This document shows, piece after piece, positions 1 through 5,004 of a stretch of 5,004 nt of DNA (position 1 is its first letter; each line of letters opens with the position of its first letter). The notes below the pieces were generated by a model. It worked only from the letters and a program-made list of their open reading frames with translations, was not told the origin of the DNA and did not search any database. The DNA comes from Chitinophagales bacterium (lineage in GTDB: Bacteria > Bacteroidota > Bacteroidia > Chitinophagales > UBA2359): the NCBI GenBank assembly GCA_020629335.1, contig JAHDDN010000423.1, positions 1 to 5,004 on the forward strand, read 5' to 3'. The position numbers were made by a program, and so were the translations under genes.

Positions 1-727
1 CTTGTTTTTCTATAGATAATAGTTTATCGTACACCAAGAAGAAAGGTTCTATATATACATCACTCAGCATCACATCTTGCTCGCCTAATGCGGGCATTTG
101 ATACCATGCTTTTAGTTCATTTTGGTATTTTCTTCTGGCATTAGCTCTTGCCCAATCCTTGTTGATAGGATTATTACACCAATCAAGCAACTTATCATAT
201 TTATCTTTGGAAGAAGTCAATTCCTCATAAAAGGACGCTAAAAAGTAATCTGAAAAATCGGCTATGATCATTTTTTGCTGTTCCTTGGAAATCTGAAATT
301 GATCAAGCCAATTGCCATAACAATCTTTAAAATCTATCAATAAAGGCATCGCTGTTGGGTTAGTCAGATTCGCACATTTAAAGATGTATTCATTCTTATC
401 TAATTCCCCAAATACTTCAAAAACTAGTGCTTGATTATTGTAGGTAGGTATTTTATCATCCAGATTTACATGCTTGATTTTATTTTTTAATTGAGCCCTA
501 ATTGCATTCATTAAGCTATGAGTGATCAGATTGAAGGCTTGTTTTTCTTTTGGAGTAGACACGTCAATTACTTTAGCTCCAGCAGCAACGGTTCCACCAC
601 TTATTGTCTCTTTAGGTATATCTAAAAAGCCACGTATAGCAGCTACAGGAATTGCTTCCCATTTTATATTAATTTTTGAAGCTTCATTGCTAATATTGAT
701 CTCTTGGGGATTATTCACTTCGCTCAT
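1..727 (-). CDS. N-terminal part of a putative NACHT/STAND-type NTPase (partial, runs off left edge)
   Basis: The frame is open for 242 codons from an ATG at 727-725 to the window edge. That ATG is the first one after an in-frame TAA at 772-770. No Shine-Dalgarno is visible in the AT-rich leader. The protein has no signal peptide or membrane segment, so it is probably cytoplasmic. Residues 1-125 are not recognised. Residues 128-230 resemble the alpha-helical stretch found just before the NACHT NTPase domain in many bacterial STAND proteins: a WL at 140-141 followed by F144, a YF at 161-162 followed by an EEL, a conserved-looking tryptophan/tyrosine helix around 192-209, and finally LSDVYIEP at 221-228, which matches the usual 'L..(V/I)YV' lead-in before the P-loop. 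This is recognition from memory of the family, not an alignment. The Walker A and B motifs would lie left of the window. If correct, the protein may be an antiphage sensor or another signalling ATPase. It stands 379 bases downstream of guaA on the same strand and is probably transcribed separately. Confidence 0.6.
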   Translation of the reverse strand, partial: MSEVNNPQEINISNEASKINIKWEAIPVAAIRGFLDIPKETISGGTVAAGAKVIDVSTPKEKQAFNLITHSLMNAIRAQLKNKIKHVNLDDKIPTYNNQALVFEVFGELDKNEYIFKCANLTNPTAMPLLIDFKDCYGNWLDQFQISKEQQKMIIADFSDYFLASFYEELTSSKDKYDKLLDWCNNPINKDWARANARRKYQNELKAWYQMPALGEQDVMLSDVYIEPFFLVYDKLLSIEKQ

Positions 728-1003
728 GAGTATATTTTTTATAATACACTCCCAATATAAGAGATAGGATTATTTATACCAGCATTTTTCATATAATAAT
801 TTTGTCTTTTATTGGGCAGGTGGGATGTATTACCTCAAGCTTGCGGATTGGAAGGTATTACCACGAAGTATCAAAGCTAAAACTTGCGAATCTAAGAACT
901 ACTGCTTATGGCATTCGTTTTTACGTATGCTTGGGAATCGGTTTTATTAGCAAAGAGAAGATTTAAGCTTCGTGTGGAAGTTTATGTATTCCTTGAATTT
1001 GGG

Positions 1004-1043
1004 GGGATAGATCCCTGTATGCCTACGGCATTCGGGATGACAG
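1004..1043. repeat. Short palindromic intergenic repeat (REP-like hairpin)
   Basis: ATCCC (1011-1015) pairs with GGGAT (1034-1038), and ATGCC (1019-1023) pairs with GGCAT (1027-1031). They are separated by a small internal loop and closed by a three-base TAC loop. Read on the minus strand it begins TGTCATCCCGAATGCC and ends in GGGATCTATCC. That TGTCATCC...GGATCTA frame is like the short palindromic extragenic repeats found in many copies in Bacteroidota and several other phyla. The pairing is seen directly; membership of a repeat family is inferred. On the minus strand, the direction of guaA transcription, no T-run follows, so it is not a normal intrinsic terminator for guaA, although a hairpin about 70 bases past the stop could still protect or shape the 3' end of the transcript. 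Confidence 0.55.
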
Positions 1044-1068
1044 TTTTTTTGAGATTTTGATCAGTTAA

Positions 1069-1102
1069 AACCTTCCAACTTTACAACCTTCAAACGTTAA
1101 CC
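1069..1102. repeat. Degenerate CTTCCAAC/CTTTACAAC tract after guaA
   Basis: Just beyond the guaA stop the plus strand repeats a loose unit of about 8 to 11 bases: AACCTTCCAAC, then TTTACAACC, then TTCAAACGTTAACC. Tracts of this AACCTTCAAAC type are common between genes in Bacteroidota genomes, as far as I recall. No function is evident. It lies within the presumed 3' untranslated part of the guaA transcript. Confidence 0.4.
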
Positions 1103-1106
1103 AAGC

Positions 1107-2642
1107 TTATTCAAACTCAATCGTCCCCGGCGGCTTGGAAGTAATATCATAAAATACCCGATTCACATTCGGCACTTCATTCACGATGCGATTGGAAATA
1201 TCGGCCATGACTTCGTAAGGAATTTTTGCCCAATCTGCTGTCATGCCATCTAAGCTGGTCACTGCACGCAATGCTATGGCGTAAGAGTAGGTACGCTCAT
1301 CGCCCATCACTCCCACACTGCGCATTCCTGTAAAGGCAGCAAAATATTGCCAAATTTCTTTGTCTAAACCTGCTTTAGCGATTTCATCTCTATAAATATA
1401 ATCGGCTTCTCTAACCATCTCTAAGCGCTCCTCTGTCACTTCACCGATGATACGAATGGCTAATCCTGGGCCTGGGAAAGGCTGGCGATCTACTATCAAA
1501 TCTGGTAAACCTATGGCACGCCCCACAGCTCTTACTTCATCCTTAAATAAATCTCTGAGCGGCTCTATAATTTCTTTAAAGTCTACATGATCGGGAAGAC
1601 CTCCCACATTATGATGGCTCTTAATGACGGCGGCATTTTGAGTACCGCTCTCAATCACATCTGGATAAATCGTACCTTGTACTAAATAATCGGTACCACC
1701 TAATTTCTTGGATTCTTCTTCAAATACTCGGATAAACTCCTCCCCTATGATCTTGCGCTTTTGCTCTGGATCTGTCACCCCTGCTAAGCGACTCAAAAAA
1801 CGATCTTGGCAATTCACACGAATGACATTCAAATCAAATTGCTCCTTGAAAACTTGCTCTACTTCGTCTCCTTCATTCTTGCGCAATAAACCATGATCTA
1901 CAAATATACAAGTCAACTGCTTACCTACGGCTTGGTGAATCATAAAGGCGGCTACGGAAGAATCTACTCCACCAGACAAGCCACAAAGGACTTTTTTATC
2001 GCCTATTTTTTCTTTGAGTTGCGCAATGCTTTCTTGGGCAAAATCACTCATCACCCAATCACCTTTACAATCGCATATTTTGTATAAGAAATTTTCTATT
2101 ATTTGAGTACCTTGAGGGGTATGGACGACCTCTGGATGAAATTGCACTCCGTAAATTTTTTGCGTATCATTCGCAATGGCTGCAATCGGGCAAGTATCGG
2201 TCTCAGCAATAACTTGAAAACTATCAGGCACTTCGCTTACATGATAAGTATGGCTCATCCAGCAACTCGTATCACTATCCACCCCTGCGAAAAGAGGGTG
2301 TTCATTTTGCACTTTTAACCCCTTGCGTCCATATTCTCGATGGGCGGCTTTTTCTACCTTTCCTCCCATCAAATGACCAATCAATTGAGAACCATAGCAA
2401 ATCCCCAAAACAGGAATGCCCAACTCCAAAATGGCTTTTTCTACGATGGGCGCATTTTCTTCAGAAACGACACTCGGGCCACCCGTAAAAATAATTCCTT
2501 TGGGGTTTTTCGAACGAATCGTTTCCATATCCGTATCAAAAGGCAATACTTCACAATATACATTGGCTTCTCTAACACGACGAGCAATTAATTGCTTGTA
2601 TTGTGCACCAAAATCTAATACAATTACCAACTCATTTTTCAT
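1107..2642 (-). CDS. guaA: GMP synthase (glutamine-hydrolysing)
   Basis: GMP synthase converts XMP, glutamine and ATP to GMP in the cytoplasm, the last step of de novo guanine nucleotide synthesis. The 511-residue length is close to the usual size (about 510-525). Domains run in the normal order. First is a class I glutamine amidotransferase (about 1-195) with the nucleophile Cys82 in GICYGSQ and the His169/Glu171 pair in VQFHPEV. Next is an ATP pyrophosphatase with the PP-loop SGGVDSS at 223-229, then [11 protein letters not shown] (322-332) and [10 protein letters not shown] (341-350). Last is the C-terminal dimerisation domain with [10 protein letters not shown] (388-397), ending in PPGTIEFE, close to the common PPxTIEWE. 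One small oddity is that the amidotransferase motif usually reading SHGDxV is SHTYHV (130-135). The ATG at 2642 fits the family N-terminus. No Shine-Dalgarno is visible; a promoter box ends four bases before the ATG. The gene is intact and follows the lipoprotein gene by 18 bases. Confidence 0.97.
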   Translation of the reverse strand: MKNELVIVLDFGAQYKQLIARRVREANVYCEVLPFDTDMETIRSKNPKGIIFTGGPSVVSEENAPIVEKAILELGIPVLGICYGSQLIGHLMGGKVEKAAHREYGRKGLKVQNEHPLFAGVDSDTSCWMSHTYHVSEVPDSFQVIAETDTCPIAAIANDTQKIYGVQFHPEVVHTPQGTQIIENFLYKICDCKGDWVMSDFAQESIAQLKEKIGDKKVLCGLSGGVDSSVAAFMIHQAVGKQLTCIFVDHGLLRKNEGDEVEQVFKEQFDLNVIRVNCQDRFLSRLAGVTDPEQKRKIIGEEFIRVFEEESKKLGGTDYLVQGTIYPDVIESGTQNAAVIKSHHNVGGLPDHVDFKEIIEPLRDLFKDEVRAVGRAIGLPDLIVDRQPFPGPGLAIRIIGEVTEERLEMVREADYIYRDEIAKAGLDKEIWQYFAAFTGMRSVGVMGDERTYSYAIALRAVTSLDGMTADWAKIPYEVMADISNRIVNEVPNVNRVFYDITSKPPGTIEFE

Positions 2643-2646
2643 GCCG

Positions 2647-2654
2647 CAAAGGTA
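2647..2654 (-). promoter_or_regulatory. Candidate Bacteroidetes -7 promoter box for guaA
   Basis: On the minus strand this reads TACCTTTG, an exact match to the Bacteroidetes -7 consensus TAnnTTTG. It lies wholly in the 18-base gap between the lipoprotein stop and guaA. No TTG sits at the usual -33 distance; the nearest candidate is a plain TTT at 2675-2673, 18 bases upstream and inside the lipoprotein reading frame. With the box ending four bases before the ATG, transcription would begin at or very near the start codon, giving a leaderless or nearly leaderless message. Confidence 0.6.
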
Positions 2655-2660
2655 CGGAAA

Positions 2661-3344
2661 TTATTGAACTTTAAACCTACGCACTTCCCCCCAATCACCC
2701 TCCGTAGTATTATTAAACCCACGAGTTCTCCAGAAATAAAATTGTTGCACCTCACCAAAACCAGATACATAACGTAAGGTATCTTCTATATCATCCCGAT
2801 CATATCGTAAATTAAAAAAGCTTGCATCTGTCGCTACTTGCAAATGATAATGAGTCGCTAACTCTGAACTAAACCAATTAAAACGCTGCTCATCACCATA
2901 CAACACATCTTCATCATATGGACGAATCAAAATAGGTGGTTCAGGAGCTGGAAAACAATTCATCGCAATTGAATAATTGACCGCAAATGGAATAAAAGCC
3001 GACCACTCACTTTCACCATAATTATTCCCACTTAATACTCGAATGAAATAAGAACCATTATCCTCCATATCATAAGTAACAAAGTTATCTTCCTCCACAA
3101 ATAACCTAGTGATTTCACTAGCTATAGTATTGGTCGTATCACTCACTATCTGTACTCGATAATATAATGCTCCCTCTATAGGCTCCCAATTCATTTCCAC
3201 ACAATTACCAAACTGCATACCAACTGTAGGTAACTTGACATAACTTTTCGGTGGCGCTTCACGCAGTACCTTAATCGGTTCCTCCTCTTTTTTACAAGCA
3301 AAAAGAATCAATAACATCAATAAGGGAAAAATCAATTTTTTCAT
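2661..3344 (-). CDS. Predicted surface lipoprotein with two fibronectin type III-like domains
   Basis: The start chosen is the ATG at 3344 (227 residues), because it puts a type II signal peptide at the N-terminus: MKK, a hydrophobic stretch 4-16, then the lipobox LFAC with Cys17 as the lipidated residue. The frame extends 17 codons further up to 3395, but that start would bury the signal and run into the repeat block. After the cysteine comes KKEEEP, resembling the lysine/acidic export signal that sends Bacteroidota lipoproteins to the cell surface. Residues 36-122 and 136-227 look like two divergent FN3-type beta-sandwich units, each with an early NW (52-53; 156-157), a central Y.(V/L)QV/I strand (about 62-66; 166-170) and a late W plus F.V strand (114-122; 218-226). 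No catalytic motif is visible. The function is unknown; binding or adhesion, or a cell-surface accessory role, are guesses. It lies between argS and guaA on the same strand but appears unrelated to either. Confidence 0.85.
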   Translation of the reverse strand: MKKLIFPLLMLLILFACKKEEEPIKVLREAPPKSYVKLPTVGMQFGNCVEMNWEPIEGALYYRVQIVSDTTNTIASEITRLFVEEDNFVTYDMEDNGSYFIRVLSGNNYGESEWSAFIPFAVNYSIAMNCFPAPEPPILIRPYDEDVLYGDEQRFNWFSSELATHYHLQVATDASFFNLRYDRDDIEDTLRYVSGFGEVQQFYFWRTRGFNNTTEGDWGEVRRFKVQ

Positions 3345-3355
3345 AAGATTCAATT

Positions 3356-3387
3356 TAAATTTAGCAAGCAATACAAGCAGCCTCAAA
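3356..3387 (-). promoter_or_regulatory. Candidate promoter of the lipoprotein gene
   Basis: On the minus strand TTTG (3387-3384) is followed after 20 bases by TAAATTTA (3363-3356), which differs from the Bacteroidetes -7 consensus TAnnTTTG only in its last base. Spacing and elements fit a Bacteroidetes -33/-7 promoter. Transcription would start about 5 to 8 bases before the ATG at 3344. This supports the 3344 start over the 3395 start, which would lie upstream of the promoter. The -7 box is AT-rich and inexact, so it may be chance. Confidence 0.35.
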
Positions 3388-3486
3388 GTGAGCAAAGCGA
3401 ACGGTCTGATAGCGAACGAAGTGAGCAGTCTGACATCTCTCAGTGAGCAAAGCGAACGGTCTGACAGCGAACGAAGTGAGCGGTCT
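3387..3486. repeat. Two-copy tandem repeat, 55-base period, built from swapped 6-base modules
   Basis: Positions 3387-3431 and 3442-3486 are 45-base copies that differ at two positions only, separated by an 11-base spacer. Each copy holds GTGAGC-AAA-GCGAAC followed by GCGAAC-GAA-GTGAGC, so the same two modules appear first in one order and then in the reverse order. A nine-base punctuation word (CRGTCTGAY or a close variant) follows each half at 3402, 3426, 3457 and 3481, giving spacings of 24, 31 and 24. A related but decayed word, GCAAGCAAAGCGAGCG, is at 3525-3540. The block lies between the argS stop and the lipoprotein promoter. The plus-strand reading frame over it encodes only Ser/Glu/Arg-rich repeats and is not considered a gene. 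Confidence 0.85.
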
Positions 3487-3494
3487 AAAAAACT

Positions 3495-3516
3495 ATCGAC
3501 TATGGACCATCGACTA
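3495..3516. repeat. Short direct repeat ATCGACTA
   Basis: ATCGACTA occurs at 3495-3502 and 3509-3516, with TGGACC between. It lies just past the argS stop in the direction of transcription. Because the copies are direct rather than inverted, the T6 that follows on the minus strand is not preceded by a usable stem, so this is not annotated as a terminator. Similar ATCGACTATGGACC-type words seem to recur between genes in Bacteroidota, but this is from memory only. Confidence 0.4.
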
Positions 3517-3542
3517 ATAAACCCGCAAGCAAAGCGAGCGAC

Positions 3543-5004
3543 CTACATCCTCTCTGGCACAGGTATCCCCAACAACTCCAATCCTTTCTTCAACACCACA
3601 GACACCGCCTTAGACAATCCCAATCTTGCTTGCTTCACATCCGCCTCCGCATCCTTCACCGAATGCGCATTCCAAAAACTATTATAAGCCTTTGAAAGCT
3701 CAAACAAATAAGTCGTCATCATATTAGGACGGTATTGCTCCACCGCTCCCAAAACGACATTATTAAAATCCGCTAACTTAAGTAATAAGGCAATCTCCTT
3801 TTCCTCTTTCAATGCAGACCAATCTACTGCCGCACTTTCATCATACGCCAATTTCTGACAAAGCGAATTAATACGCACATATGCATACTGCAAATAAGGA
3901 CCTGAATCACCATCCATCTTTAACCACTCTTTCATATCAAAGACGATCTTTTTATTAGGGTCCATCTTCAACATACCGTACTTAATCGCCCCCTTCGCTA
4001 CAATATTCGCCACCTTATCAATCTCCGCCATCTCCCACTCGCCTTCATAACGATCCATTAATTCTTTCTTGGTGATTTCCTCCATCTGATTAATCAGATC
4101 AAACAAAGGCACTATTGTACCTTTACGAGATGACATCGCTCCCTCTGGCAACTCTACATAATTATACTTCAAATGATAGCACTTATCGGCATTTTCATAG
4201 CCCATATGCTTCAAGACACTAAACACCTGCTTAAAATGATGTTCCTGTCTCATATCTACCACATAAATATTCTTTTCTACATCATAATCCTCAAACTTTC
4301 TTCTGGCTAACTCCAAATCCTTAGTCGCATAAAGGCCATTGCCATCTGATTTAATCAGCACACAAAAACCCAAATCCTCCTCACTCAAATCAATGCCAAT
4401 CACCCCTTGAGATTCTACGAGTAAACCTTTCTCATAATACTCCTTTGCCAATTTCAAAGAAGAAGAATCCACTTCTGATTCCCAATACCAATGATCAAAT
4501 TGTACATCCGCCCAATCATAAGCTTCCTTCATCAACTTAATCGACCATTCCCTCGTCTCTTTCCATAGATCAAAATACTTTCCCTCTTGCTGCTCCAACT
4601 GTCGCAAAATCTCCGACAACTTCGCCTTATTATCTTCAAATTTATCAGTATCTTTCTCTTCCTCTAATAAATTATTGGCCGCAGAATACATCTTACCTAA
4701 CCACTCCCCTTTCTTCGTCTCAGGTACAGGCTCTGTATTTTTATATTGCATATACCACAAGCACTTCGCCACATGCGTTCCCACATCACCAGGGAAAGTA
4801 CTACTAATCACCTCAAAACCAGCATAACGATGCAATTTGACCACCGCATCTCCCAGACACAAATTCCTCATATGCCCAACATGCAATTCCTTATGCGTAT
4901 TCGGTTGCGAATACTCCACCATCGTCTTAGGCGCATTCTTCACTAATTCCTGATTAAAATACTCCCCACTAATCATTTCTGAAACTACATTTTTACCCAA
5001 AAAC
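3543..5004 (-). CDS. argS: Arginyl-tRNA synthetase (partial, N-terminus outside window)
   Basis: This cytoplasmic class I aminoacyl-tRNA synthetase charges tRNA-Arg with arginine using ATP. The frame is open to the right edge and 486 residues are visible. The family is usually about 560-600 long, so roughly the first 100 residues (the N-terminal tRNA D-loop recognition domain) are missing. A TTG at 5000 is not the real start. Counting from that codon: PNTHKELHVGH at 33-43 contains the HIGH signature (HVGH, 4883-4872); GLYATKDL is at 222-229; YVVDMRQEHHFKQVF at 246-260 is the conserved strand before the KMSKS loop; MSSRKG at 289-294 replaces KMSKS; and GPYLQYAYVRI, about 370-380, opens the DALR anticodon-binding domain. 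The C-terminus LGIPVPERM is typical. Lys37 before HVGH is the lysine known to stand in for the missing KMSKS lysine in many arginyl enzymes. There are no frameshifts in the visible part. Confidence 0.96.
   Translation of the reverse strand, partial: FLGKNVVSEMISGEYFNQELVKNAPKTMVEYSQPNTHKELHVGHMRNLCLGDAVVKLHRYAGFEVISSTFPGDVGTHVAKCLWYMQYKNTEPVPETKKGEWLGKMYSAANNLLEEEKDTDKFEDNKAKLSEILRQLEQQEGKYFDLWKETREWSIKLMKEAYDWADVQFDHWYWESEVDSSSLKLAKEYYEKGLLVESQGVIGIDLSEEDLGFCVLIKSDGNGLYATKDLELARRKFEDYDVEKNIYVVDMRQEHHFKQVFSVLKHMGYENADKCYHLKYNYVELPEGAMSSRKGTIVPLFDLINQMEEITKKELMDRYEGEWEMAEIDKVANIVAKGAIKYGMLKMDPNKKIVFDMKEWLKMDGDSGPYLQYAYVRINSLCQKLAYDESAAVDWSALKEEKEIALLLKLADFNNVVLGAVEQYRPNMMTTYLFELSKAYNSFWNAHSVKDAEADVKQARLGLSKAVSVVLKKGLELLGIPVPERM

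Larger units (their letters stand above)
728..1106. other. Long intergenic region with hairpins and repeat-like sequence, no supported gene
   Basis: This gap separates guaA from the left-hand gene. The part next to the left gene (728-815) is very AT-rich and must contain that gene's promoter, but no convincing TAnnTTTG box was found there. From about 820 the composition changes to a mixed sequence with internal repetition. GTATTACC occurs at 827-834 and 855-862. TTGCGGAT (841-848) and TTGCGAAT (884-891) are near copies. An imperfect dyad occupies 911-930 (GCATTCGT, TTTT loop, ACGTATGC, one mismatch). The 11-mer TAYGGCATTCG occurs at 908-918 in a slightly altered form (TATGGCATTCG around 907-917) and again at 1024-1034, where it is part of the hairpin annotated separately. 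The block from about 820 to 1050 has the look of a dispersed intergenic repeat or a decayed element rather than a gene. Confidence 0.6.

Noticed and set aside
522..767. Plus-strand open frame of 81 codons
   Set aside because: It lies antisense to the longer minus-strand gene that begins at 727, and resembles no protein known to me.
1011..1050. Hairpin followed by T7 as a plus-strand intrinsic terminator
   Set aside because: The T-run begins six bases after the stem, the stem has an internal loop, and there is no plus-strand gene upstream to terminate. On the minus strand there is no T-run after the stem.
908..1060. Plus-strand 50-codon open frame starting at the ATG within TATGGCATTCG
   Set aside because: It reads through both dyads and ends with a DPC...AFGMT peptide that is simply the translation of the palindromic repeat. 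No ribosome binding site is seen and the frame is short.
1708..2667. Five plus-strand open frames between 1708 and 2667
   Set aside because: All are antisense shadows of guaA, which is intact and clearly identified.
3345..3395. Upstream ATG at 3395 as the lipoprotein start (244 residues)
   Set aside because: It would place 17 extra residues before the signal peptide and start upstream of the candidate promoter, at the edge of the repeat block. The ATG at 3344 gives a standard lipoprotein signal.
3387..3486. CRISPR array
   Set aside because: Only two units, the long identical parts are adjacent with an 11-base spacer, and the 'repeat' itself has internal module repetition. No cas gene is present.
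3484..3520. Intrinsic terminator for argS (T6 on the minus strand after the ATCGACTA pair)
   Set aside because: The repeated words are in direct, not inverted, orientation and only a 3-bp stem with a 3-base loop can be formed, so there is no stable hairpin before the T-run.
3388..3687. Plus-strand open frame of 99 codons with a Ser/Glu/Arg-rich start
   Set aside because: Its first third is the translated tandem repeat and the rest is antisense to argS.
4746..4946. Plus-strand open frame of 66 codons
   Set aside because: Antisense shadow of argS with no supporting features.
4998..5000. TTG at 5000 as the argS start codon
   Set aside because: The frame stays open to the window edge and about 100 N-terminal residues of the family are missing, so the true start lies outside.

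Overview
The window looks like chromosomal DNA from a member of the Bacteroidota (Bacteroidetes). The base composition is AT-rich. Strong Shine-Dalgarno sequences are absent before the visible starts. An exact match to the Bacteroidetes -7 promoter element (TAnnTTTG) lies just before guaA, and the one lipoprotein has an acidic/lysine-rich run straight after the lipobox cysteine, typical of surface lipoproteins in this phylum. The genus cannot be determined from this sequence.

All four real genes are on the minus strand, so the transcription order is right to left. From the right edge these are: an incomplete arginyl-tRNA synthetase gene (argS, N-terminus outside the window); about 200 bases of non-coding DNA holding a 55-base-period tandem repeat; a small predicted surface lipoprotein with two fibronectin-III-like domains; guaA (GMP synthase, complete) only 18 bases further on, apparently with its own promoter; about 380 bases of non-coding DNA with hairpins and repeat-like sequence; and the first 242 codons of a gene that runs off the left edge.

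argS and guaA are housekeeping genes for translation and purine nucleotide synthesis. Nothing suggests that they work with the lipoprotein or with the left-hand gene. The left-hand gene is the most interesting one. Its visible part resembles the region that precedes the NTPase domain in bacterial NACHT/STAND proteins, many of which act in antiphage defence. The P-loop, sensor domain and neighbours would all lie outside the window, so this remains an inference.

The two long intergenic gaps (728-1106 and 3345-3542) look like landing grounds for short dispersed non-coding repeats. No tRNA, rRNA, CRISPR array, insertion sequence or riboswitch was found.
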